64,000 bases of DNA, taken from Chara braunii. Taxonomy: Eukaryota; Streptophyta; Charophyceae; Charales; Characeae. The notes under the pieces were generated by a model. The model saw nothing but the letters and a program-made list of their open reading frames with translations, searched no databases and was not told where the DNA came from. Both the position numbers and the translations under genes were made by a program. Where the stretch lies: assembly GCA_003427395.1 (NCBI GenBank), contig BFEA01000010.1, forward strand, positions 3,652,496 to 3,716,495, written 5' to 3'. Shown piece after piece: positions 11,766 through 22,195 of this stretch (position 1 is its first letter; every line of letters begins with the position of its first letter).

Positions 11766-14205
11766 TCACTTGCACTAGTGGTGCTGATATTCTCCACTGT
11801 CTAGATCTTGATCTCAACGGTGTTGTTTGCTTTGTGCGGCCATCCCTCATGTTGGCCCATGGTTACCTTGGGATAACTCAAGTCCCCGCCACTCTCCCCG
11901 TACTAGTTTCATTTTTTTGTCCCGCCGGTAGTCCCGTCGGAGCGTGTCCCGTTTTTCGACTATTTTTATTTGGGCTCACTTAGTCCCCGGCAACGTCCCG
12001 GACGATGTCCCATTTTTATTTTTGGACCTCCTTGTCCTTGGTGGTTCCAATATCCCTTCCTTAGGTGCCCCATGTATGCCGATTATTCTTGGTCGCGAGA
12101 TCTCATCTCACGGTTGCCGTTTACCATATTTATTTGCCCCATGCCGAAATCACTCTTTTCTAGTCTTTTTGGGTTTGACATGACTTATTTTCTCTTAGCC
12201 TTGACATCTTTATGCAGTCCGATATTTCTCGGACTGTAATTATGGTCATTTTTTTAATCCCACAGCCCCACAATTTGCCCCATGTTGAAATAAAATTATG
12301 CGTTCAATTCTCAAGTGCATCTAGGTTCAGATGCACTTAAAACATGTGTTTTCTCTTCCTCATGCAGTCCGTTGTGAATCAGACTGCAATAGGGGTCAAT
12401 TTCCTAGTCCCATTGCCCCACAACTAGCCCAAAACTTAAGGAAAAAAAAACGGTCAACTTTCAAGTGCATCCGGACTCAATTTTGGCTTCAGATGCACAT
12501 AAAACATGTGTTTATCCTCCCCCATGTAATCCGTTGTATTCCGGTTGCATGGGGCCTTGATTTTTTTTTATTTTTACAGCAAAATCAAGAGAAAATCAAG
12601 GTCCTTTGTAACCATCAAATTCCAGAATGTATCTGGTCAGGGATGTATCTCCCCAAGTGACTGCTTTTCACCGTTAACGTTTTTTTCTCTTTTCTTTTTT
12701 TTTCCAGTTTCGTTTCTTTTCTTTTTCCTCCTTTCTTGGACAACAGGGACCTGCCAGTTCCTACTTGTGGCAGCCCTTACTGACGGCCAACTCACTCACT
12801 CTCTCTCACTTTTTTTGTCTTATTCCCCCGTATTTTTATTTTCTTTCTTTTATTTTCCTAGCATGTCAAGTGTCAAGTGGTCGTTAAGGCTCTTTTCTAG
12901 GTCCTTCCTCTTAGTTTTGGTCCTTCCTATACCCATGGTGCAGTCCGTTATATCTCAACCTGCAATAATGGCTCCCTCATGCCCATGGGAGCTTCCTTTT
13001 ACCTCTATTTCTCTCACACAGTAGCCCCTCTTACTCTGATTTTTTTTCGGGAGGCCTATTTTTCACATGGAGTCTCTTTTTACTCAATTTTCTTGAGGGA
13101 GGCTAATCCGAGATTTTTCGGATTGCTCCCATGCCTCCCACTTCATGTTTCTTTACTTTTTGTTTTCCTTTTGGTCTTCCTGTTTGCTACCACGAGTGCT
13201 TGCACTAGTGGTGCTAATATTTTTGACCGTTAAGATCGAGATCTTGACTGTACATCTTGTTTCAATTGTTCTCTCCTCATGCTGCTCCGCCGTTTCTCTT
13301 AGGACCTTCATATGTCCCCGCCACTTGTTCCGCCGGTGGTCCCTAACACTTGTCCCGTCGGCGGTCCCCGACACTTTGTCCCGTCGGTGGTCCCCGACAC
13401 TNGTCNCGTCGGTGGTCCCCGACGCTTTGTCCCATCGGTGGTCCTCGACACTTATCACATCGGTGGTCCCCGATACTTCGTCTCGTTGGTGGTCCCCGAC
13501 ACTTGTCCCATCGGTGGTCCCCAACACTTCATCCCGTCGGTGGTCCCCGACTCTTTGTCCCGTCGGTGGTCCCCGACACTTCGTTCCGTCGGTGGTCCCC
13601 GATGCTTTGTCCCGTCGGTGGTCCTCGACACTTGTCCCAGATACCATTATTTAACTTAGTCTCACGTGGTTCCCGGTGCCCTCCCTCAAGGTGTCCCATG
13701 TTCCTTTGGCGTCTACCGCCCTCTGGTGGCCCTTTTCCCTTGTCTCTTCTTGGGCCTTGCGCATGCCGGTTTCTTCGGTCGCGGTCCTCCCAATCTGTGG
13801 TTTCCGTTAATCGTTGTAGGCAACCCCCATATCGGACCCTTATTTTCTAGTGTCCCACGGCCACCGGGATAGTCCACCTCTCGGCTTCCCTATTCTCTTG
13901 TCGTTCGCCGTGCTGCATTTGCAAAGTTAATGGTCACTTGGCCTTTGTCATGCTGAATTTCAATGGTCCTCCTGGCCTCATGCTATGCTCTTATGCTCCT
14001 ATGTCCTGGCGCTTACTTGCTTGCCGTCGCCGGTTCTTTTTCTCTGCGGTTCTCAACCCAGGGCATCATTCCTCCCGGTGGTCCCGTCTTAGTCCTTTGT
14101 TTTTTCTCTCTCTTGCCTCCTTACTCCGGATTTTTCTGTCGTGCACAACTATATAAAGGCTCTCGAGTGCCGGTATGTTATTCGGGACCCCCCGGTCCCA
14201 ACACA
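11766..14205 (-). repeat. R2 block, copy A: LTR-like sequence of a minus-strand element
   Basis: Similar over most of its length to ~22196-24241, with about 450 bp (roughly 11850-12300) present only here. Read on the minus strand it opens with TGTGTTGGGACC, the TG start of an LTR. Immediately outside that end is a purine run (GAGTGGGGGGAA on the minus strand), as expected for a polypurine tract just before a 3' LTR. The other end could not be fixed, because no CA terminus or primer site is obvious. It contains internal repeats (two related GCACTAGTGGTGCTRATATT segments) and the minisatellite described separately. Two ambiguous bases occur at 13403 and 13406. Confidence 0.55.
13330..13640. repeat. 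25-26 bp minisatellite inside R2 copy A
   Basis: About a dozen units of GTCCCGTCGGTGGTCCCCGACACTT, with units of 25 and 26 bp mixed. Because the period is not a multiple of three, every frame on both strands stays open and yields repeating text such as DHRRDEVSGTTDG. This is not a protein gene. Confidence 0.92.
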
Positions 14206-14217
14206 TTCCCCCCACTC
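14206..14217 (-). other. Candidate polypurine tract
   Basis: Minus-strand GAGTGGGGGGAA directly abuts the TG start of the R2 LTR-like block. This is where plus-strand DNA synthesis would be primed in an LTR element. A near copy of the same motif (TTCCCCCCACTCAATCACGATG on the plus strand) recurs at about 15438, just before R1 copy B. Confidence 0.45.
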
Positions 14218-14460
14218 ATTCGCAATGTCCTCATCTCCCACCAGTCTTTTGTCAGTAGGGGAGGTTTGGAGGGGTAGGCGAAGGAGAGGGGGTGAGATGT
14301 ATTAGGTAGTTAGTTTGTCAGGGTCCCTTTTGTCTTTTCTTGTTCCTTTCTCAGGGTCTCTTCTAGCATCCGCTCCTTGGGGCGGGGAGGGATGTGGGGG
14401 CAGTCTTCTCCCATCTCATTCATCACCCTTAGAACATCAAACCATTTTTCGTTTTTTTTC

Positions 14461-14728
14461 GTCTCATTCATCACCTAAAGTGCATCAAGTTTTTCATCTC
14501 ATTCATCACCTGAAGTGCATCAAGTTTTTCGTCTCATTCATCATCCGAAGTGCATCCAACTTTTCGTCTCATTCATCACCCTTGGAACATTCAGCCCTCT
14601 TTTGGCTTCTTTCGTATCATTCATCACCCAAAGTGCATCAAGCTTTTCGTCTCACTCGTCACCCGAAGTGCATCAAGTTTTTCGTCTCATTCATCATCCG
14701 AAGTGCATCTAACTTTTCGTCTCCCGCC
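14461..14728. repeat. 35 bp tandem repeat, about seven copies with one interruption
   Basis: Core GTCTCATTCATCACC followed by GAAGTGCATCAAGTTTTTC, spaced exactly 35 bp at 14461, 14496, 14531 and 14566. A diverged spacer near 14581-14610 follows, and then three more copies. Its sequence is unrelated to the 35 bp repeat at 10.8 kb. Confidence 0.9.
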
Positions 14729-14929
14729 TCTTGCCGCCCATGCTTCTCCCCAAAGCCTTGCCATCTCTAATGCCCTTGACTGATCTCCCTTCCATCTTGT
14801 GTCGATTATGTCCCCTCTTCGGCTTCAGCCACCCTCCGTGCCTCTTTTAATCGGCTCTCTGGCGCGTGCAATTCGTGCTTTTTGCCATCCCTTCCTCAAT
14901 TTCATATTGAACCAATTTTTATACGCATT

Positions 14930-15395
14930 TCTTTCTAGACATTTTGCCAGACTTTTCTCAAGCCCCAGCTCAATCAATTTCTCATACATTTCTCACGGGC
15001 ATCTTGCCTAGCTTAGTTATTTCCACATACATTTTTCACGGGCATCTTGCCAGACTTTTCTCAGGCCCAGCTTAATTATTTGCACATAAATTCCTCATGG
15101 ACATCCTACCGGACTTTTGTCAGGCCAAGCTTAGCCATTTCCACATACATTCCTCACGGGCATCTTGCCAGGCTTTTCTTAGGCCCAACTTAATCACTTC
15201 CACATACATTTCTCACGGGCATCTTGCCAGAGTTTTCTCAGACCCAGCTCAGTCATTTCCAGATACATTTCTCACGGGCATCTTGTCAGGCTTTTCTGAG
15301 GCCCAGCTTAGTCATTTCCACATACAGTTCTCACAGGCAGCTTGTCAGGCTTTTCTCAGACCCAGCTTAGTCATTTCCAAATACATTTATTTGTT
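14930..15395. repeat. 59-60 bp tandem repeat, seven to eight copies
   Basis: Units carry CACGGGCATCTTGCCAGGC, then CCCAGCTTAGTCATTTCC. Starts of the CACGGGC core at about 15097, 15154, 15214, 15273 and 15332 give a period of 57-60. The array sits between the candidate polypurine tract of R2 and the start of R1 copy B. Confidence 0.9.
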
Positions 15396-16704
15396 GTTCC
15401 TTTCGCACGCTTTGTTCTTTGGTAGATGGCACACCTTCCCCCCACTCAATCACGATGTCTCGATCACACAACTAGTTCTCACTTGGAGGTATGCAGACCT
15501 TGCCTACCAACTAAGTAGACGGATGTCAGCCTATGAGCCCCAAAAAAGGAAGGGTGATGAGTCCTCCCCTTTCTGATAACTCACCCCATCCTCTACTATA
15601 GTTCGGGGGCCACTTTTTTGGAAATGGGCATCATCATTACGGTACCTCCTCGCATTTGTTAGGTGGGTCCAGTTCATGTCTCCCAGGACCCCATCATACC
15701 ATAAGTGGCTCTCTCGCGAATCGTTCCTCCCAAGTGGTAAGTTTTATGGATCTGGCCTCTTCCTTCTCAAGAGAGTTGCTCTCTATTAGTTTGCAAGTGC
15801 AGTTACGAAGACCTCGCCGTTAGTCCCCGAAACGGTTGTAATGTTCCGGCAGGGCGGTGTCAATGTCCTATGGTAGTGGTGGGCTTCACCCGGTACCTTG
15901 CCCCGACCTTCCCTATGGATAGTGCTGCTTGACTTAGTGCGAGCAGCCTAGGTCCATCCCAAACGGTCAGGCCGCCCCTCAACGACGTGGCGTGTGGTTA
16001 GAGAGGGTCATCATGACTTAGAAGAGCAACTTTTCGGCCCATCTCGGCGCTCTGGACTTTTTAGGAACTCAACGCGAGGCGCAATTTAAACCTTCCGACT
16101 AGAGCTCATTGTCGGATCTGGTTTTGGATGTCGAGTACCGTAACCGATACCTTGATCCTTTAACCTAGTGCCCTACTTATGAGGGGCAGGTTGTGCTTGG
16201 ACATTTCCCTACGGGGTAGAGGTCCCGGGTTCGCGGTGCATGCACCACTATCCCCCGCATGCTGAGGCCTGAGACTAGAAGAAAAAGCAAAATCATTCCA
16301 ATGTTATTTCCATGTCTTTTCCAGTCCGCTTAGGGCCCCTGATATGCAATGCAATTTTCAATTCTCAAGCAATTCCCAAATGCAAACTCCAGATCTTTCA
16401 TGCTCAATCCATCTCACTCAGCCACGCAAGGGGACCCTAGTAACATTTCTCAAAATGAACCTTATCAAGAGTTATTTTTTTCATTTTCGGTCGAACAACC
16501 TTATCAGGGTTATTCTTTTCAATCTCAATCGAATGACCTTGTCAGGGCCGTTCTTATTCATTTCAATCGAACGACCTTGTTAGGGTCGTCCTTATTCATT
16601 TCAATGTTAGCGCCCGAGGGGGTGGGCCTCGAGGACATGGATCCCATCTTTGTCTTGAGGGTTAGAAGGTGGTCATGTTTTACAGTCTTTTGCATACGAT
16701 ATCT

Positions 16705-17012
16705 TGTGTAGCACACCGAACATGTTCGGAGCTTTTCCGAACGTCCGAACATGTTCGGGTGTTCGGTCGAACGCCACCCGAACGTGTTCGGCAGAACATA
16801 TTAAAAAAAAAAAAAAAAACCTTTTTTTTTATTATTTTTAACTCGAGTTTGGTTACGAATATGACCATACCTCCAAGGCAAAAGTTGTTTGTATTATTAT
16901 TTTACATGAAGAACTTTTTTTTTTTTTTTTTTAATGTTCGCGTTCGAAGAGTTTCGGCGCTCGTTCGCGTTCGGTCCTGAACGTTCGGGTGACCGAACAC
17001 GATGCTACACAT
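16705..17012. mobile_element. Mutator-like MITE, copy 2 (within R1 copy B)
   Basis: Starts TGTGTAGCACACCGAACATG and ends CGAACACGATGCTACACAT. The flanks ACGATATCT (16696-16704) and ACAATATCT (17013-17021) differ by one base. It sits at the same position as copy 1 in R1, so both descend from one insertion. Confidence 0.65.
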
Positions 17013-18399
17013 ACAATATCTTTCATCCTTGCTTAATAGACTCCGTTGTTCCTAATAACCTCATGCATACATCCGGCTTAGCGTCTATTACTCAGACCGA
17101 GTTTTTCTTACTAAGGCAGCACTAGCCCACCCAGTCGTTCAACCATAGTTAAAACACGAGCCCTTCTGTCCTTTTCACTCTTGCTCACTCTCGACATGAT
17201 TTTGATTTGGTTGGATTAGACTCCAAGGGAAGGGTATTTTTATGCTCCTCTGCCCATGGGTTCCTTGACCCTTTATGAGAATTTTGCCACAACTCGTTCA
17301 CCCTCGAGCCAACACTTCATTTGAACGAGATACTGGCAATAGTTATAAAACAAAATTTAGCCCTCCCATAATCTCATCAAGGTTGTTTCCTTCAGTCCTT
17401 ATCCCAGTGTCTCGGCTAGTACTGAACTTCTCAAAATAACTCGCACAAGAGGTAGCAACAGTGGTCCCCGTCAACCTGTCTTGCCTTTGTCCGTACATGA
17501 AGGACAACGCATGATCCGGACCACATCCAAAAAGCGACCTACAGAACCAATTCACCATCTTTTATTCTGCATTCACCCTATATACACAGTTTTCTCTTAA
17601 CACAGCTCATATTTCCTCACTGGTCCCTTGTCCCTTGGCCCCTTCAAGCTTTTTTTTATCACGAGGGCGCATCTCATCCAAGTTTACAGGCAAAAAAAAA
17701 AAAAAAACTATTTTTTTTCGTCCTATGGATACCTTAAGTGTTACATCATCGTGGAAAGCAAATACTGTGACTGACTCGCCCTTCCCCATCTTTCTTTCAA
17801 CCTTGATGGTCCAGATGTTACATTTACCCATTGATAAAACCACTGACTGCATGGCTGCCCGAATCCCTCATCATACTTTGTGGATCTCCTTAAAGATATC
17901 GAACTCAGGTCCTTCTTTCCATTCAGGTTTGACTTCCTCCACTCTTCCTAATACCGATAGCTTGGTGAGGGTCTCCCCAAACCTTTCGTTTTTCCTTTCC
18001 TTGTTCTCCACCATCCTTGCCATCACAGCCTCTTGTCCTCATATTGCATTCCTCATCTTGGCACCCCTTTATTGGTGAGGTCCAGTCGTGTCTCCCTCTT
18101 CCCTTCCGCTTTCTCCTCCTAGGCTTACTTCCTCTCTTTCACCCTCAACCTCAGATCGAGTGTCTCTCCCCTTACCCTAGTTGAGTGGTAGGTGCATCCT
18201 ACGAACAATTTTTTTTTCTACCCCTCCAGTTATATGTGGACCCAAAATCATAATCCATGGTCAAACTCCTCCCCTGTTCCCTTGGGGCTCCCCTCGTGAC
18301 TAACCCACTCCTCTGTTTAGCAGGTCAACCCATCCGCCGTCACACTCAACCTCCCCCTTTTCTAAGTCTTTTAGTAGTTCCCATCATTCCTTTTTGCCT

Positions 18400-19311
18400 T
18401 CACGACGGAGTCGGCCCGATGTTGGCTCCCTTCTCCCCGGTGGGTTCCCAATGAAGCTCGCTTACTTCCTCCTCCTCCATTGCTGAAAATTCCAGGTTAT
18501 TTAATGTCGCTATAACGCGTCTCATTCCCCCACGCGAAGTCAAGTCAACCCTCTCTCCGTTAGGACCCAGGATATGCCCTTTGAGGGTCCTAGAACACCG
18601 CCTCCTTATGATGTCATGGTTAAGCTTCGAGCAATTCCTAGCGAAGTGTCCTATCGTACTACAATATCGACATGATTCTTTGGTGGGATTCCTTTGATTG
18701 GCCCGACGCTCGGATCTTGGAACGAGAGTTTCTCGGGGCGCCAATGCGGGTCGAGGTACTTGGGCTTGCACCACCATAAGGGTGTCTCCTACCCTTTCTC
18801 TTTGAATGCTAAGTCCTTCGTTTAGCCAATGTGACTCCTTCAAACCTCCTTTCGCTTCGTTTTTAGTTATCACCCGGCTCTCAGATCCTTCATTGTTCCT
18901 CCGACGACTCTTTGTTCTGACGCTCCTTCCTTGGTCGAGCCATGTTGTTAGTCTCTCCCTTAGGGTCCCTAGTTCACTCTGATCTTTGTTTGTCAAGGAT
19001 CGTTTCCCTGTCAATTGGCCCGTTCCACGGTCCGCTCCTGGCTCCCTTACACCTTCTGCCACCGCTACATCAGAGGGTCTGATTCTTCCTTTTACGTCCG
19101 CATTTTCATCCGTTCCCAATCCACCACATTTCCCAGTCACGGGCTCTCCTCGCGTCTCACCTCGTAGTTCATCATCTCGTAACTCGTTGTCCTCCTCAAC
19201 CTCGATGTCCTTTATCATTTCTTCAATTACCCCAACCTTGTAATCAACTACCATCTGTTCCACTTCCTTAAGCCTTCGTAGGGTATTCGGTACCTTCCTC
19301 TTTTTTGCCAA
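18400..19311 (-). CDS. Gag-like protein with CCHC zinc knuckle (retroelement)
   Basis: A 303-codon minus-strand frame. The N-terminal third is Lys/Glu-rich and helix-like (AKKRKVPNTLRRLKEVEQM, then an acidic stretch EVEEDNELRDDELRGE). The middle is hydrophilic and Arg/Ser/Gly-rich. Around residues 215-230 there is a perfect CCHC knuckle, CRYCSTIGHFARNC (C-x2-C-x4-H-x4-C). It is followed by a segment typical of retroelement gag tails (GHILGPNGERVDL, then GGMRRVI). Known role: nucleic-acid-binding structural protein of retroelement particles. The true start is probably upstream, since a frame with GKGSHSEKRPAE precedes it but is cut off by a stop. The equivalent in copy A is broken into three frames. 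No downstream polymerase was recognised, so this may be a gag-only, non-autonomous element. Confidence 0.6.
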   Translation of the reverse strand: MAKKRKVPNTLRRLKEVEQMVVDYKVGVIEEMIKDIEVEEDNELRDDELRGETRGEPVTGKCGGLGTDENADVKGRIRPSDVAVAEGVREPGADRGTGQLTGKRSLTNKDQSELGTLRERLTTWLDQGRSVRTKSRRRNNEGSESRVITKNEAKGGLKESHWLNEGLSIQRERVGDTLMVVQAQVPRPALAPRETLVPRSERRANQRNPTKESCRYCSTIGHFARNCSKLNHDIIRRRCSRTLKGHILGPNGERVDLTSRGGMRRVIATLNNLEFSAMEEEEVSELHWEPTGEKGANIGPTPS

Positions 19312-19436
19312 GCCGCCCTCCGAAATTTACGACTGTTCCATATTACCAACTACGACTGGCCTTATCCCTATATATTCTGCGGGCCTTTTCTCGCTATGGC
19401 TCCCTTTCCCCAAAATCCCCCTCGCATCGTCTTTCC

Positions 19437-20345
19437 CCAAATGCATGAAATCACAAGGTGGGAAGTGATGTTTCACATAGGAGTGAAGAAAATGACAAAA
19501 CAAGAGAGAACCATCCTTCAAACACTAGAGAAAACACAAACAAGAATTACGATTTGCTCCCAAGTGAATAGATGGAGAGAAAGTAAGAGATGAGTGAGTG
19601 AAACTCACTCAAATGCATGAAATCACAAGTGGGGAGTGACGCTTCACATGGGAGTGAAGAAAAGGACAAAACAAGAGAGAAACATTATCCAAACATTAGA
19701 GAAAACACAAACAAGACTTGCGATTTGCTCCCAAATGAATAAGTGGAGAGAAAGGGAGAGAAGAGTGAGTGAAACTCTCTCAAATGCAGAAAATCACAAG
19801 GTGGGAAGTGACGCTTCACATGGGAGTGAAGAAAAGGACAAAACAATAGAGAAATATCATCCAAACACTAAAGAAGACACAAACAAGAGTTGTGATTTGC
19901 TCCCAAGTGAAGAAGTGGAGAGAAAGGGAGAGAAGAGTGAGTGAAACTCTCTCAAATGCAGGAAATCACAAGGGGGGAAGTGCTTCACATGGGAGTGGAG
20001 AAATAGACTAAACAAGAGGTAATCATCATCAAAACACTAGATTAAGCAACCACAAGAGTTGCGATTTGCTCCTAAGTAAAGAAGTGGAGAGAAACGGAGG
20101 GAAGAGTGAGTGAAACTTTCTCAAATGCAGGAAATCACAAGGGGGGAAGTGACGTTTCACATGGGATTGGAGAAATGCACTAAACAAGACGTAATCATCA
20201 TCAAAACACTAGATTAAGCAAACACAAGAGTTACGATTAGCTCCTAAGTAAAGAAATTGAAAAAAAGTGAGAGAAGAGTGGGGGAAACTTACTCAAATGC
20301 ATTAAATCACAAAGGGGGAAGTGACAATTCACATGGGAGTGAAGA
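19437..20345. repeat. 172 bp satellite, about 5.3 copies
   Basis: Unit starts (CAAATGCATGAAATCACAAG and variants) at 19438, 19610, 19781, 19953, 20122 and 20294 give a period of 169-172 bp. Each unit holds AGTGACGCTTCACATGGGAGTGAAG, GCGATTTGCTCCCAAGTGAA and a GAGTGAGTGAAACTC segment. It starts exactly where homology between R1 copies A and B stops, so it was inserted at, or replaced, the upstream part of the element. Confidence 0.95.
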
Positions 20346-20418
20346 ATGAGCCCGTGGGGAGATCATTACTAGTGAGAAGGTTCCCTACCATCTACTCTAA
20401 GTTTAGGACAGTTCCTAT

Positions 20419-20640
20419 GGAGAGAGAGAGGGGGGGTGAAGAAGAAGAGAGTGGGATATGGATAAAAGATCATTGTGAGAGAAGGAGAAGGAAGGGAAGG
20501 GGAGGAAGATAAAGAAGAAGAAAAAGAAGAAAAAGAGGAAGGAGATAAGGAAGATAAGGGGGGAAGGAGAATAAGAAAAAGAAGAGGAAGAGGAAGAAGA
20601 AGAAGCAGAACAAGGGAAAAAAAAAGAAAAAAAAAAAAGA
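20419..20640. repeat. Purine-rich (GAAGAA/GGAAGG) tract
   Basis: About 220 bp of nearly pure A/G on the plus strand. The Arg/Glu/Lys-only plus-strand frame and the Ser/Leu/Phe-only minus-strand frame here are compositional artefacts. Confidence 0.85.
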
Positions 20641-22195
20641 ATTTTCTCATTTTCACCCACCTCCTTAGTGTCTTGGAGATGGAGCACTAACCTTGATGAA
20701 GCTTCTCCCTTCTTTGCACAAGTATCACCTTGGCTATGACTTTGTCCTTCCTCAAGCCCTCTTCTCATTCCCCTATGACTATGGAGTCCTCGCTCTAGGA
20801 GGGTTAATGAGACTCCCTCTAGACTCTCCCTCTTCCTCACATTCTGGGGGCTATGGCGGGCCACCTCCCTCGACTAGCCTCACTACCACTAACCTCTAGA
20901 GCTCACTCCACTAGCTCACAGTCTCTTCTAAGCTCCCAAACTGGCAGGGGTTCCCCTCTCCTCTCTTCAAGTGAGAAAAGTGTTGTTATGAGTTCACTTA
21001 GGCAGCATGGGTACTCCTCATGCAAATGTGAGTTTGGCGGACTAAATCCTCAGCTTATGTAGGCTGAAACCAGCACTCCGGCCAGCCCATGGGCCTCCCC
21101 ATGTACCTTGAGGTGAACCGAGGTACCCCCAAGGCAAAATTTCACCACTAGGCCCTTCCGGAGGTACCCGAACCTTATTTTGGCCAAGTACATGCAATCC
21201 GAGTGGTTGGTACCAACTCGGATTGCCTCTTGGCCTCCCTCAACCTCTTTTTCATTTTCAAAATGCTGTCCCCTTGGGTCCTAATGCCCAAGGGGCAGCC
21301 TCACTTGAGAGAAAAAGACCTATAGCGTATTTTTCTCGATTTTTTCAGTTTCTATCCCGTTTTTGGTAGACCGAGGTATTTTCCCACGCCTCGGGAGTCT
21401 TCTCAGCCTTGGAGGGCCAACAATATTTCGTGCCACTCCCAAGTAGTGCTTGCTTCAAATTTGAGTCCCTAAGCTCACTTTTTTAATTTTTTGGTGCATT
21501 TGGCCCTCTTTTTGGGCGAAATGCACAGTTTTGTTTTTTTCTCTCTTTTGTTTCTTTCCATTTTGGAATGCCAACTCATTCAGGAGTTGACCGTTTGGGT
21601 AGGCCTCATAAAAAACAGGCCATATTCCCTCCTCCATGGATCTGAAAACCGGTTATTTTCCCTTTGCATTTTCTTTCGATTTTGTCTTTTTAATTCAGAT
21701 TTTGTGGAGATATTGCCCCAAGGGTCATATCTCTGCATTCCGGATTGCCCTCCTTGAATCTCGGAGGAATGAGGTCACAGTAGGGACCTGCTATTCCCTA
21801 CTGTGCAGGTCCCAATAGGTCGGCACATTCTCCTCCACTATTTTCTACCCCTTTGTCCCATTCTCCCTCTATTTTTTTTTTCCCCCCTGATGTGACTAGT
21901 GTCAAGTGGCTGTTGAGCCTTTTTTTAGGCCATAGATCTTCATCTATGGTCAAATTCAGACTCAACAGTTGACCGTTATATCTCGGATCACAATACTGAA
22001 GCCCCCATACTCAAGGGGGCTGATTAGTTTCAATTTTGGGTCCCCTTTGCTCCGTTTTCTTTTTGACAGTCTTTCTCCCATGTTGAGTCCATTGGGGCAT
22101 TATTTTCTCACGCCTAGCTAGTCCTAAATACCCTGGACTGCTGGGCAACCCTTCCATCATCATTATTTTGTTTTTTTTTCTCCCACGACTCTCTC
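20640..22195. other. No supported gene; leader-like region next to R2 copy B
   Basis: Between the purine tract and the part of R2 shared with copy A. A segment near 21900-22010 (GTCAAGTGGCTGTTGAGCC and following) is a diverged relative of R2 sequence at 22870, so part of this span may belong to the LTR-like block. No tRNA-primer motif was recognised on the minus strand. Confidence 0.35.

Larger units (their letters stand above)
15482..19434 (-). mobile_element. R1 block, copy B: gag-bearing part of a minus-strand retroelement
   Basis: Second copy of the 3.9 kb block seen at 91-4036, in the same orientation and collinear, with scattered substitutions and small indels. It is the better preserved copy, keeping a 303-codon gag-like frame. 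At 19434 the similarity ends abruptly and the 172 bp satellite begins, whereas in copy A decayed coding sequence continues. Together with R2 on either side this gives an R1-R2-R1-R2 tandem arrangement, as expected for two elements sharing an LTR or for a segmental duplication. Confidence 0.6.

Noticed and set aside
13330-13640. CRISPR-like regular repeats
   Set aside because: Units are directly abutting without unique spacers, and the context is eukaryotic retroelement DNA.
13145-13850. Long overlapping frames of repeating DHRRDE/GPPTGQ or SPTLCPVGGPRH text on both strands
   Set aside because: All arise from the 25-26 bp minisatellite, which leaves every frame open; the same occurs at 23.3-23.7 kb.
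20369-20864. Phe/Leu/Ser-rich minus-strand frames resembling membrane segments
   Set aside because: Translation of a purine-rich simple-sequence tract; hydrophobicity follows from the TTC/CTT codons.
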